A DNA stretch of 64,000 nt from Carex sylvatica (GCA_964058845.1 CAXKVR010000069.1:17412-81411); one strand, 5' to 3'; positions 31,030 through 43,640 are shown, counted from the first letter of the stretch. The notes: generated by a model from the sequence alone, not told the origin. Made by a program: numbers and translations.

Positions 31030-32926
31030 CGCCCGCGAATCACCATGAATCCGCACCTCTCCGTGGTCTACCTCACTGCAATTGCTCCATTTCTCTCGGG
31101 TAAGTTTTCGATTCGACTGAATGCGATTAAGTTGTGTAATTGTTGAAATCGAATTGATTCGGTTGATTCGGTTCGATTCGATTCAAATCGATTCGGTTAA
31201 AATCGATTCGGTTCGATTCGATTGTGATAAAATTGTGTAATTATTGAAATCGAATTGATTCGGTTGATTCGGTTCGATTCGATTCAAATCGATTCGGTTC
31301 GACTCGATTGTGATGAAATTGTGTAATTGTTGAATTCTATTCGATTGTGTAATTTATGCAAATGTAATTAAGTTGTGTAATTGTTGAATTCGATTCGATT
31401 ATGAATTGTTAGAATTGTATTTTAGAAGTTTTAAGCTCTTACAACAATGGAGTAACTAGAGCTCTGAGAAAATTGTATTTTAGAAGTCTGGGGAAGGCTT
31501 AGATCGTTTGGGAAGAAAGCCCAAAGCCCTATTTATAGCAACAGCTCAAAAATGAGCTAATTGAGCTAAAACGTTACAACGTTTTAGTTAAATGCGATTT
31601 AGGGTTTTAATTTTCTGACAGCTCAGCTAACTGATCAAAACGTTAGCAACGATTTATATAACGTTATGTAACGTTTTTCACTGACTCAAACTTATCAAAA
31701 ACAGGAATTTCTAATGCTCAGAATTAATTAAATCGTTACAACGTTTATAAGAAACATTATAACGTTTCATTTTGAATTCTGGTACAGCTGTGCTTACAGC
31801 TCTGACATGCTTTAAACGTTACAACGTTTTTTAAAACGTTACAACGTTTTAGCTAAATGCGATTTAGGATTTTAATTTTCTGACAGCTCAGCTAACTGAT
31901 CAAAACGTTAGCAACGATTTATATAACGTTATGTAACATTTTTCACTGACTCAAACTTATCAAAAACAGGAATTTCTAAAGCTCAGAATTAATTAAATCG
32001 TTACAACGTTTATAAGAAACGTTATAACGTTTATAAGAAACGTTATAACGTTTCATTTTGAATTCTGGTACAGCTGTGCTTACAGCTCTGACATGCTTTA
32101 AACGTTACAACGTTTTGTAAAACGTTACAACGTTTTGTAAAACGTTACAACGTTTTGTAAAACGTTACAACGTTTAAGGGAGAATGTAGACAGCTGTATT
32201 GAGCAGTTCTGAACTTCCCTAAAATGTTACAACGGTTTGTAAAACGTTGCAACGTTTAAGGGAGAATGTAGACAGCTGTATTGAGCAGTTCTGAACTTCT
32301 CTAAAACGTTATAACGTTTCATAAAAATGTTACAACGTTTTATCTTGTTTTCTGAGTTTGATCAATCATTTTTCAGTGATTCTTACATGTGTAAAATGTT
32401 ACAACGTTTTATAAACGTTACCAACGTTTTATCCCTGTTTAAACAACCTCAGACTTACTTTACCAAGCTTTTGATTTTACAATTCGAATTCTTAATAGAT
32501 GTCTTCATGATTTCTTCAGTCCAAGTATTCCCTTTTGCTATTCCATTTTACTTGAACCTACATATTCTTCGAAACTGAAAGAAATCGTAAAATTCAATAA
32601 TTGTATGTTTTTGCAAATTAGTCAAATAGACGAAAAAGATTATTGCTACAACCAACAGTTAACTCTTATTACTAAATTAATATGGTATATTCTTAATATA
32701 TTAAATATATACTATAGTTATTGTATAATTATTGGATGTATTAATATCATATAATTAGTAGTTTATTATAAATAATTCACTATTTTAGGGTTTTAATTGC
32801 TTCAATTTGCAGTTCAATTAGGGTTTGAATTTGGTTGAAAATATTTATAAATTGTTTAAAATTTCGAATAAATTTTAATTTTTAAAATTGTGGTTGATTA
32901 ATATGGATTTTTTTTGTAAATGTAGT
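31030..32926 (+). promoter_or_regulatory. PMD leader exon and long leader intron (MULE-3)
   Basis: A leader exon containing ATGAATCCGCACCTCTCC (31044) ends at a donor GG/GTAAGTTTTC (31100), and an acceptor TTGTAAATGTAG/ lies at 32925, one base before the coding ATG. MULE-1 keeps the same leader exon. If spliced this way the leader ATG does not continue in frame into the PMD protein, so it would act as an upstream ATG. The intron contains GAATCGATTCGGTTC repeats (31145-31325) and the inserted palindrome array. Confidence 0.45.
31415..32640. repeat. Insertion with AACGTT(N)AACGTT palindrome array
   Basis: This stretch has no counterpart in the MULE-1 PMD leader. About 20 copies of AAACGTTACAACGTTTT or close variants (ATAACGTTATGTAACGTT, AAACGTTATAACGTTTC) occur between 31565 and 32430. 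A ~265-bp piece with CTGACAGCTCAGCTAACTG is duplicated (from ~31580 and ~31847), and GGGAGAATGTAGACAGCTGT ... CAGTTCTGAACTTC is duplicated at 32177 and 32264. Each motif is a near-perfect palindrome. CCCTATTTATAGCAAC at 31527-31542 looks like an LTR TATA box, so the insertion may be part of an LTR. Confidence 0.75.
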
Positions 32927-35900
32927 ATGCCCAGATCTAGACGGTAGGGTTTACGAGCTGCGCCTGCAGCGAATCCGGCTGCAGCGGGTCCATATGCCGT
33001 GGATCTGAGTGTAGCAGGCACGTCCTCGGTGGATCCGATTGGAGAGGGTTCGTCGTCATATGAGGATCCGATTGGAGCGGGTTCGTCGTCTCAGGTCAGT
33101 TTTACAAATGGTGCGCATGATCCTGACACATTTAGTCATCTTCTATGGACCCATCATGTTAAGCACCGCGTCTCATTGGCATCTCTTGAGGTACGTGATT
33201 TTTATACTTAATGTAAATAAATAATACTAAAAAAATGGTACGATTTGAGTCTCACAAATTGATAATAAATACATGATGATGTCATGCTTACGGTGAGGCA
33301 CCGCAGGTCTGAGATTCCGTTCGTTCCCCATGAAGAAATGCAGCGATGCCTCTTGAACCTTGGGTTGTATCAGCTTGTCACTATGCCGCAGAGTAAGATC
33401 GATCAGTCTCTGATGCATGGTCTAGCGGAGAGATGGCGACCTGAGACCCATACATTTCATCTCCCGGTCGGGGAGATGACAGTCACCCTTGGTGATGTGA
33501 GCGCATTATGGGGTTTACCCATTGATGGCGAGCCCATAGGTGGCATCTTACACCATCCAAACCTGCATAGGATGATACCGGAGTTGTTAGGGTGTGATCC
33601 AAAGAATCTGCAGAAGAAATTGAAGAAAAAGAAGAAGAAGGGAGAGGAGGAGTTGGAGGAGTTCCGGTATTCTGGGTACTGTATTTCTCTAAAGGCACTC
33701 CGGTCTCACTTCTTTCAGAATCAGATATTTCCTGAGACTGCTGACATTGAGGCGGTCAGGAGGTACCATTACACTCTTTAAAGTAACTTAGTAATTGATC
33801 AACAATCTCAATTATTTATATTGATTATTTTATATTACAGGTATACTAGGGCGTATGTGCTGGATTTGTGTGGTGCTGTCATGTTCGAGGATTCCAGCGG
33901 TGATGCGGTCCCGATTATGTATCTCTCCCTACTGAGAAACATGGAGAAAGAATCGAGATGGAACTGGGGTGGAGCTGTCCTCGCCCACTTATACAGAGGC
34001 CTGTGTCATGCTTGTCTGGTAAGTCTGTATTAATATACGTTGTAATTGAAAGTTGAATAAGATGCACCAAGTTTTTATTTTAAGTTAAATTTTCAGGTGA
34101 GGAATAAACAGATTTTTGGACCGCTTCTTCTGCTACAGCATTGGTCGTGGTCACATCTGCCTGTAAATCGGCCAGTTATACCATTGCCACATCCCCAATT
34201 GGGAGTTCCTAACCCAGACAGATGCCCCGCGTACGGTGCCATATGGGGCAGTCATCAGAGTTATGAAGAAACAGGCAGGGGGGTTTCTTATGTTCGGGGT
34301 CAGCTCCAGATGCTCCGAGATGCGAATGTCGATTGGTTTTCGTATCGTACATGGTATCAGCGTAGATGGCTGAGCCCGCTGACATTGGAGCAGACACGAC
34401 TATGGTATTATCGGGGACCAGTCGTTTGTTTCTGGATAGTGGAGTATCACTATCTCGATCGGGTGTCTCGACAGTTTGGCTTGGATGCTTTCATTCCGGA
34501 TAACCCGCTGATGGATAAGGATGATACCGACAAGTTCCACAAGTAAGTATTATGTACTTAATTTTATTATTACTTTAATAATGCCACCGTTTCTCTTATT
34601 TCTAATTAATTGTACCTACAGTACGGCGCACACTAAGCCTAAAGTCGACTGGAGACAGCATTTCAGCTTGGAGTACGGCTTGGCTCGACATCCGGATCAG
34701 CAGTTATGGAGTCCACCATCGGGAGCGTCAGTGGGTGCTGATCCCAGGGATCTGAGATATGCCGTCTGGTACCAGAGATGGGGCATGCCGTCAGTCTATC
34801 TTACGGGCCATTATGGCGACAACCTTCGACGTAGACTGATGGATTCATCTGGCAATTACATGCCTTGGGGTTCGATCAATGCTCGCGCGGTAAATACAAC
34901 TTAAACATACTGTAATTAAAAATTACAAATTTTAATTACTTACTGTTGTCATACTCATGTTGTGTGCAGATGTTGACAGCTATGAGAGGAGTTGGACACA
35001 GCCTGGTGTGCATGGCGAGGGATGCTTGGCGATATATAGGATACCAAATGCTCGAGCACACTGCACCAATCGTGGAGACAGGCGGTTTTGAAGGCCGCCT
35101 CGTTGGCATGCTGCGCGATTCTGGGGAGAACATCAATTGGCGGGATATACAGAAGACACCGCGTAATCCAGATTATCAACCAGAGGCCATCTACGCTCAT
35201 GATATGCCACCACCTCCTGCAGGTAATTGCAAGTTAATATTAAAAGTAGGACACACGCAATGGTTCTATTTTCACCGAATTATTTGTTGTAACTCACTTA
35301 ACTTTCAATTATGTAGAGGATGACTCGGGTTGGGCGTTCCACCACTGGGTGTTGAATACACAAGGATGGGACGCTTACAGAAATAAATACGGAGTTCCGG
35401 TAGAGCTTGGCCCTGTCAGTTACTGTTTTATATTATTTATTGCAGAGTTATTTGTATGTAGCAAAACTGACATTATTTCAATTTAGGATGGAGCACCTCG
35501 TTGGAATGCCGAGCCTAGTTTTAGCGTGGATGAGCTTCCCCCGTTCGATACAGATGCTGAGGACATTGGCTCCCACAGGCCACGACATGGAGTGGAGATG
35601 GAGCACGACTACGAGGCTGGAGGGAGTGCATCTCAGACTGCAGATGGCTTTGTCTCTGCATTATTTGGTACACCGCCTCCTGCCACGTATGATGCAAGCT
35701 GGGAGGAAGATCCATGGGAGCTACGTACAGGCCCGGCACCCGCAGAGTCAGCTGGTCTATTTGATCCATGGACAGCCGGTACAGGTACGCATCACATGTA
35801 TACGGGGGAGAAGGACGAGGATATGGAGGAGGAGGATTTAGGAGATGCGAGTCCGCAGAGGCGCGTGCAGCCGCACAGGGATGGCAAAGGCATAGCGGCT

Positions 35901-35939
35901 CGTAGGTTGTCTCCCTCCGGAAGGAAACGACGAGGATGA
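32927..35939 (+). pseudogene. Plant mobile domain (PMD, MAIN-like) gene of MULE-3, nearly intact
   Basis: Eight exons: 32927-33190, ~33307-33762, 33841-34018, 34097-34542, 34622-34889, 34970-35222, 35317-35414 and 35487-35939, with GT-AG sites and matching phases; about 800 residues. Only the exon 1/2 join is uncertain in phase. Exon 2 carries the family core RWRPETHTFHLPVGEMTVTL and the following GLPIDGEPIGG; exons 3-4 carry YVLDLCGAVMF, GGAVLAHLYRGL and GPLLLLQHWSW. A Lys/Glu-rich run follows the core. The C-terminus is acidic, then basic (SPSGRKRRG). PMD proteins (MAIN, MAIL1) are nuclear and affect silencing and gene expression, and PMDs also occur in transposons. The one clear defect is TAG at 32945-32947 (codon 7), Trp in MULE-2. 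Re-initiation at Met 32999 would restore most of the protein, so it may not be fully dead. Confidence 0.85.
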
Positions 35940-36285
35940 TTGCAGAGTTTTTTTTATTGTGATATAGGCCTGACTGTAGTATTTTGAGTTTGGGACTGTT
36001 GTGTTATATGTCTGGGTTTGTTTTATTTTATATTTCATGTTGGCTTTTATCTTTTGTTTACTTTACATTTCGTCGTTTTTATCTGCGTGCATATCTTTTT
36101 ATACTTTACATTTCGTCATTTCTACTCATTAGTTACTACGTAATCATAACAAATCAAAATATTACATATCATATTAAAAGCCCAACATTACAATTAAAGT
36201 TCAACAACACAATTAAAGTTCATAACTTAGTTCAAACCAAACAAATAAGTTCACACAACACAAATAAGTTCACACAATAGCATGT

Positions 36286-38078
36286 TTATCTGCCCCTTCC
36301 ACCACGTCTCAAAAAACCAATGATGCGACTAGTCCTTTGTGCTGGTCTGATATTACACAGAAAAATTTTCCTTCCCCAATCACCCGTCTTCTTAAAAACT
36401 GCATAAAGAATCCCCAGTTCTCACCATCCTCTTTCTGAACAATTACAAAGGCCAAAGGCAACAACTGGTTCTCAGCATCATATGCACATGCTATCAGTAG
36501 CCTCCCCTCATAACGGTCGGACATGAAGCATGTATCAATGCTGATAACGGGTCTGATGTATGGCACAGCTTGGATACAAGCCCCAAAAGCCCATGCTATG
36601 CCCTTGAATTGTTGAGCTCCCTCTATTAGTACTCCATCCTTATCAAAAAAAAGGGCCATGCCATCGTTCATATATGGTCCCGACGTTTGTACTTGCCATG
36701 GCCTGGAGCAATGGTGCCAGATAGCCGTATGAATCCTTCCAACTATCGAATATTCTGCAAACCGCAAGTTCACGACCTCTCCACAGCCTGTTGTATTTTG
36801 GGGTTACATATTTGTATTTGTGTCTGACGGTTCTAGCCACCGCCTTGATGCTCATCGATGGATCCAACTTAATATCCTCCTCAATTGCATCGACAATTAG
36901 TGATGCCGTCAGCTGTGCATGGTCTGTCCTTGTGGATGCAGACTTACATGTGTGAGGTGGTTCACACTTCCTAATCATCCATGCTTCCCCTGAACCCGCA
37001 GGGGTTGCATAAAGGCAGAACTCGCACCGCGGGTGAGTTTTACATAGCACAACTAACCGTGTTCGCTCCCTTTTGTTTATTTTATATTCCCAGTTGCCGT
37101 GAACATGGGTCTCATTGATTTTCTTTATAAGTTCGTCTATGTTTGTATAAAGTTGCCCTGCGGCAAGTATCCTGATTGTATTTAACACGAGGACCAAAGA
37201 AACTAATGTCTGCCTCTTCGAAAGCTGTAGTATCGTTGAATGTGGTGACCAGATGCTTATTTCCCCGACCTCTAATCGGGAATTTTTCTGCCCTGGATAA
37301 ACCTAGTACATTTGCATCACCATCTGATAAGTCATCAGATTCCCAAACCCCTTGGTATTCATCCCCCGTTTCCATTTCCCTTTCTGGTATGATGGCATCA
37401 ATAGCATCAACATTAATATCAATATCAGTTCGATTAACGGGTACCGGTCCTGACTCTGGCATAGTTGGAAATCTAGGGATTATGGGTGTCTGTCTGGGTG
37501 GTGGTGGTAACTCTTCAATATTTTCATGGGAGTTGTGGTACCCCTGGTTGTCATAAGGGGAGTGCTGGTGGTACCCCTGGTTGTCATAAGGGGAGTGCTG
37601 GTGGTACCCCAGGTTGTCATATGGGGAGTGCTGGTGGTACCCATGGCTGTCATAACCTGAGTGCTGCTGGTACCCATGGCTGTCATAACCTGAATTTTCA
37701 TAACCTGAAGGTCCAGCCCTAGTCGTACTTGAAGGTCCAGCCCTAGCCCGGGGAACCCTCTTCGAATATATGTCCATTACCTGGACCCCACTGGCCGCAA
37801 TTTGAGTATACACAACTCTCCACAAATTCGCATATGTTATTGGAAACCTCACAAAGTAAGGTCTACCCCCCCCCCCCCCCACGTGAGTTGTCAATCCGTG
37901 TAGCCAATTCTATTTCATACCTGTTGGGGTTTACAGCAATCTTTTCGTATATTAGCTCTTTAAGTGCCTGAAATGTGGTATTTTCATTAATCTCGAAGTC
38001 AAATGCAGCATCTTTCGTGTACTGCACGCCATCTTCACTCTTTTGTAACTTGCCGCCTACATACAATGCAACTAACAT
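36286..38078 (-). pseudogene. mudrA-like transposase with internal deletion (MULE-3)
   Basis: Starts MLVALYVGGKL at 38078. Breaks in order: a 15-base C tract at 37866-37880 (longer than in MULE-1) shifts frame; a one-base gain near 37167 shifts it again; an A8 run near 36645-36652 shifts it a third time. Just after the second catalytic Asp (ISDQHKG at ~36340) a deletion joins directly to the last few codons of the gene (RIIGFLRRGGRGR, stop at 36286-36288). The catalytic Glu, the introns, and the SWIM finger are gone. The tail sequence identifies it as the same gene as 3489-9700. Confidence 0.9.
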
Positions 38079-38590
38079 CTTTTCCTTAACAAACTATATT
38101 TAAAAAATAATTTTATAAGTATTATAGTAATTGTACATCAATAATAGATAAAGATATCTGAGATTCGCTTCAATCAATTTTTGAGTTTCATTTTAAAAAA
38201 AAATTGAATAAATTGAAAAAGAAGAAGATAAATATAGAACTCAATCAATGTATAGAACTTTAGATTGTTGAAAATCAATAATTAATTAATCAAATTATTT
38301 TTGACTAAATGAAATTAAAAAAAATTAAGAAATAGAAAAAAATTAGTTGGTTTTCATTAAGAAATATGATATTATAACAGGTACAGTAATCTAATTAGAA
38401 AAAATAAAAAAAAATATTGCTACAGTAATTACATAGAACAGTAATTGCTACAGTAATTGCGATAGTTACAGTAGTTACAGATAATAGAACAGTAATTACT
38501 TTAATTAAAAATAAATAAAAAAATATCTTCTGCTACAGTAAAATCACCTAAAAATCGCCTCTCTCAAACAGTAAAATAGCTCTCTGACTT
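38079..38590 (-). other. Transposase leader (MULE-3)
   Basis: Near-identical in content to the MULE-1 leader (3001-3488), including GTAATTACTGTA words and the AAATGTAG-like acceptor (here TTAAATATAG, 38090-38099 on the minus strand). Confidence 0.6.
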
Positions 38591-38599
38591 CGTTTACAG

Positions 38600-38849
38600 A
38601 TAATGGAGCCAGGAGAGACGTTTAATACATCCATAGTGGACCGCCCGACCCTGGAGCGGTTTGCTTCTCTCTGGACCGCCCGCAGTGGGGGCGGTTTGCT
38701 CTCCCTATGACCCGCCCGAGGCCCAGGCGGTTCGCTTGTATTTTGGGCCGCCCCGGGCCCGGGCGGTTGGATTATTTTTTTTAAAAAAAATTACTCAAGA
38801 TTATTTTTAAAATTTCGTTTTGTTTTTGGGATATTAATAAAAATGGCCT
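38600..38849 (-). repeat. Right TIR of MULE-3
   Basis: Inverted match to 30580-30890: outer AT-rich arm, then GGGCCGCCCCGGGCCCGGGC core at 38745-38765. Confidence 0.88.
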
Positions 38850-41800
38850 ACTGTGACTAATTTTTTTCACTATGTTACCCACAAAAGTAGAGCAGTGTCT
38901 TGTGGAAGCGCCCCACTCTCTCTCTCTCTCTCTCTCTCTCTTTCAGCACAAGATGCAAATCGTGGCATGAACAACATAGAGGAATTTGATTTTATCCGTT
39001 ACCTTTGTTGGCTTAGTACGCCACACTGTTGTGAGCAGTGTGTTCGCAGCAGAAAATCCAAGACTATAAATTCGTAAAAAATCGGAAAATTTTCAGAAAG
39101 GAAAGAAAACGTGATCGGCGCTCAAGCAGATTATATACATAAAGGATTTTTCATTTGAGCTCATAAGACGGATTATTTTTATTTGGATCTTCGTCGAATA
39201 TGAATGATTTTACACAAAATTGCCTAATAATCTTCTTGGAGTCCGGGAGCCTTTCGGCGGTGAAATTGTTCCAATAATACTATAAAACGGGCTTTAACAC
39301 GAAAATATGCTTTATCATCGGGCCCAATGGGCCTAGAAATTCTATTTTTTTAATTGCATATTGAGATGTTACTAAAAGTGGAGCATTTGAAATATATAGG
39401 AGATGCAAAGGTCTCTTTTTCCATCAAAAGATAAGGAATCATGATATAAATTAAATTCACAATATCATTAAATAGGGAGATAAAGCAAGTTTAGTGGCGG
39501 TTGTTAATTCTGATTTTTTGGCTAATATATACTCGTGAAAGTTAATTAATGTGGTGAGCATGTGATAGGTGGAAGAAGGTTCGGTTTGGTTTCTTTATTT
39601 GTAAAAAGCTCTTAGAAGATTAGAAGGAGGAGCATCAAAGCAATAAGCATCCAACATGGACTAAGTTCCAATAAGAAGGCGACTACATCTAATATAAGGG
39701 GGGGGGGGGGGGGGGGGGGGGATCTCTAACTAACAAAACCATGTGATGTCTTGCATAAAGGCCAACTAGAGAGAGGGCCACCATTCTACCACAACCCCTT
39801 TCTTGGGTGGGCCCATCTCCACCCCTCCAAAGCTGCATTTTTATTTCAATTTATTATTAATAAAAAAAAACGGGAAATTTTCATTTAAACAGATTTTTAT
39901 TTGTATTAATGTAACTGTAATTGAGTTCATAGTGGAATATTAACAAAAATGGCAAAAAAATACATGACAGCACCTAACACGAGGGATATATAACAATAGT
40001 ATATTTGAATCCGATTTACAAAAATAAAAAGGGCGAGTATAATATATCGATATATTTCCTACTTTATCATCTCCATTTAAAGTGGTTTTTAAGGAACTTT
40101 CACTAAATCAAAGTTCTGAGTTGAAATCTGTACTTAATGCAATGTTCCGTGATTTCTTTAATAAATAGAAATTATAGATAATTTATTCAAGATAAAAAAT
40201 AATTATAAATAATTGAATCAAAATAAAAAATCAGAAATCTGACATAATAAAGTATATAAATTAAGGATGAATTATCCTCAGATAAAGATAAAGATTGTCA
40301 TTGAGATTTGTAATCTGTGCTTAAAGAATAGTTATTGCATAATCCTGTCAGTTATATGTCAAACAGAATATTATTAGTATATGTATTTATTTGAAAAGAA
40401 GATGAAACCTGCAATATATGTATATAAAATACCTTTTAATGGTAACATATACATTGTATACTAAACAGTGCATTTTCTGTTAATGTGTAACAAGTAGGCC
40501 TTACTTTTCTTTTTATATTTCCTCATATGAGGAAAGAGGTCACTTTCTCCATGCAATTCAAGTCCCTTCATGTCTCACCCCGCCTTTGGCAATTTAGCAT
40601 AGCAAGCTATTAGCTATAGATCATGAACAGTTAAAAAGAGATTGCGGTGCCAAGATGGCCGGGGCCGGGGCCAAAAACGCCAATTTAAATTTAATAGATT
40701 TCATGCATTCCGTGAGATGATATATTTCATGAATATATAGATGTTCCCAGATCGAACCAGCTCCTCTTTGTTGTAACATTTCATATTATGTTCCCATTTG
40801 GTTGTGCTGGCTTAGGTGCGTTTATATGGTCCGTTCGTTGTTGTGTGTGCGTGTGTGTGTTGAGACTTGAGAGAGAGAGATCTAGAGATAGAGAGAGAGA
40901 GAGATGCTGCACGATAGCTGTACGTGGGTTAGGTGGCAAGTGCTGCGCTCACAGGACCCATCCATCCCTAGATTCCTCTCTTTCTCTAATAAACTTTTTC
41001 AAGTTTTCATATTTCACGGGAAAGTGTTCTTTTCTTACCATTACTCATCATTCCGTAACTGTTTTGAATATGCTGCTGACGTCACAATTAAAAATGCCAA
41101 ATAATTATTTTAGGTGCATATATTGCATTTGGGATATAAATTTAAAATGTTAAGTGCCCTGCAGATGTAATACTCTCTCTCTCTCTCTCGTTAATTTATT
41201 ATTATTTTTAAGTTTATTTATGCATGATCTCTGCTTATAACATGTAGCTGAAAATATGGGCTGTATTATCTAATGGAACCCCACATCTCATATCCCCAAG
41301 AGAATCTTCCTTAACCAACTTCGATAAAAAAAATAATTTTCACAAATAAATTCTTTCCAAGGAATTCTCTCCCACATGGCAATTGACAACCCCACTTCTC
41401 GCTTCAAAATAAAATACAAATACAAATACAACCAACATTTACTTTTTTAAATTCCTAGCTCCGAAGTCTAGCAATGAAACTCTATAAATCTATAATGGAC
41501 ATATTCCTTAGATTTTCTGTGCCACAAGCGTACTGCCGTACTGCGACACTTGGACGGATCTGCAACCAAGCTGTTTAGTCATTCCTATAATTTTAAACTT
41601 TTCTTCACAGCCTAAAATTTTCATATGATTCAGCCCTCATGAAATGCTAATTAAATGTTTATTTGTAGGTCAGTGGTTAAAATTCAACTTTATGATAGTA
41701 AAAACTTGAATTTAAATTCCACCTACCACATTGTGTAATTTATGTTTCAGACCTCAATTAAAATTTATAAGAAATGCCACATGTGCATTACTATTTCATT

Positions 41801-42278
41801 ATTAGAACATATTTTATTTAATTAGTCATGGAAAATCAAAATATGTGCTACTACTAATTGATATAAACCTACAAGAAAATATATTTTAATTACTGCATTT
41901 AATGATAAAAAAAAAAAAAATACTAAGTCAGTTTTATACTCTCAAAAATGTTTAACCCACATCTAAATAGATACGTACGCAAGTGGCAAGCCTACATATA
42001 TAAACCCGAGTCACAAAAGAACGAAACCAACATAATCCTAAAATAAAATAAACTGCAAATGGTAGATCATGCCAATCCGGCCAGCATATAGAAACAGCCA
42101 AACTTGGTATAGTTAGATCATGTAATACGGTATTATAACTAATTAAGTAATTGATTGACTGATAACTAGGAATAACCACCGTAGAGGTGATGTTCCCCAG
42201 GAGTGCAATCATCGTAAATTAACGTGGGTGCATATTTACGTACGTTTATATATTTTAAGAGTTCTTAAATTTGAGATA
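38850..42278. other. Intergenic with microsatellites
   Basis: No gene recognised. (CT)n at 38918-38942; a G24 tract at 39698-39721; GT/GA microsatellites at 40840-40905; (CT)n at 41173-41190. A string GTGGAATATTAACAAAAATGGC near 39931 looks like a poor MULE end but has no partner. Open frames here have no recognisable motifs. Confidence 0.6.
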
Positions 42279-42478
42279 GGAGTAGGTCCGATGCCCATTG
42301 GACCTACTTTTAGGTTCGATGGGTTCTACCACCGTATGATTATCATTAAGATTTGTGAGCATGAAAATTGATAAAAACTTGCACGGATTTTAATACAGAG
42401 TGCACGAATCTTGATGTATTTGGACGGTCAAAAAACCCATCGAACCAAAGTAGGTCCAATGGGCATCGGACCTACTCC
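42279..42478. mobile_element. Hairpin MITE, 200 bp, with 45-47-bp arms
   Basis: The left arm 42279-42325 begins GGAGTAGGTCCGATGCCCAT. The right arm 42434-42478 is its inverted copy, differing by a two-base gap. The ~108-bp loop is unrelated. Flanks on both sides carry AAATTTNA-type sequence, possibly an outer part of the element. It lies 1.5 kb upstream of the HD-Zip gene. The RNA would fold into a near-perfect hairpin. Confidence 0.8.
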
Positions 42479-43640
42479 GACTCCGTTAAATTTGTTGCAA
42501 CAGATTGTACTAGCTAGCTTTTTACCATTTACTGAAAAACAGATTGAGACGAATTACATACACATTGACATGATCGTAATTAAACTACATGTTGGAGGAA
42601 CTGTGTCATTGTTTAAATTGAAAAAAAAAAAAAAAGTATTAATGATATGTATATATGGTGCTATGATTGTTTCATTATTAGAACATAACATAGGTTAAGG
42701 AATTAATGATTTTAATCTAAGGGATCTATATATATACACGTAGCATATATAATATTATTCTATATGTTCTTTGTCTTCAGAGGAAATATGAGGATCAACC
42801 GTAATAATTTTATCAAACAAAATGGAACTCATATATATGTTTCATACGTAAGTTTGGTTTGAAAGATAAAAAAGGGGTAATTGAAAAATAAGAATTTGAA
42901 ACGAATAATTAATGGATGTTGATATATAATAAAAAATAACAAAATTTACACAGATCCTAAATCTATATATTATTTAATACTCATAACATATAATAATTTA
43001 TAATTATATAAAATATGAGAATATTCCATTACAATGAAATGGTATAAATTAAAATTTAAACTACACAATAGAAAATTTTATACTGCCATACAAAAAACGA
43101 ATTTAAGACATGTTTTAGGATCCCTTCATTTCCATTATTATTATTATTATTACTACTACTACTTCAGAGGAAGATAATTTTGATTTCTGCATCTTTTTTA
43201 AAGAATGGATAATTTATTTAATTACGAGTACAACTATTTTTATATACAGGTAATTATGCAAATACGGATGCAGAGAGGGTACTATATATATCCATACAGC
43301 ATTATTATGTCATTACAAGAGACTACAATTATGAAACAGATTCAATTAATGGTCAACTCAACCAGATTTGTTTTTTATCCAACTTGATCTGATCTAAATA
43401 TTCAAACACTGCATTTAAAAATCAATCATCTCAAGTTCTAAACCACCATTTATCAGATCTGACCCATTGAAGAATATACCGAGAAGTTTTATTAATCGGA
43501 GGTCGGAGCAGTCCGATGTGGATCTTAAATAAAGTTCATAGTTTCCGGAAGTACCGCAAACTCAAAAGTAAACTTTTTCATGCTGTACTAATACAGAAAA
43601 AAGAAACCAAGTAAAAAAAGCAAATCAGGAAAGGTAGAGA
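42479..43640. other. Intergenic, upstream of the HD-Zip gene
   Basis: AT-rich, no element recognised. Probably the distal promoter of the HD-Zip gene. Confidence 0.5.

Larger units (their letters stand above)
30580..38849 (-). mobile_element. MULE-3: inverted copy of the MULE-1 family
   Basis: Ends CGACCATTTTTATTAATATCC (left) and GGATATTAATAAAAATGGCC (right) with the same GC-rich TIR core as MULE-1. Order is reversed: left TIR, PMD gene (plus strand, 32927-35939), transposase (minus strand, 36286-38078), right TIR. It lacks the minisatellite block and the solo LTR of MULE-1, but has its own ~1.2-kb insertion with AACGTT palindromes in the PMD leader. The nine bases outside the two ends (CATTTATAC and TACTGTGAC or ACTGTGACT) do not match, and the last right base is T instead of G. 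It has either been rearranged since insertion or the duplication was lost. Confidence 0.88.

Noticed and set aside
30630..31103. 157-codon open frame in the left TIR of MULE-3
   Set aside because: It is a GC-rich TIR and CT-rich leader read in one frame, and the equivalent frame in MULE-1 is not conserved.
39931..39955. GTGGAATATTAACAAAAATGGC as another MULE end
   Set aside because: Matches the outer terminus poorly, lacks the following TIR sequence and has no partner.
41952..42212. 86-codon minus-strand open frame
   Set aside because: Low-information sequence in an AT-rich spacer, with no domain or splice context.
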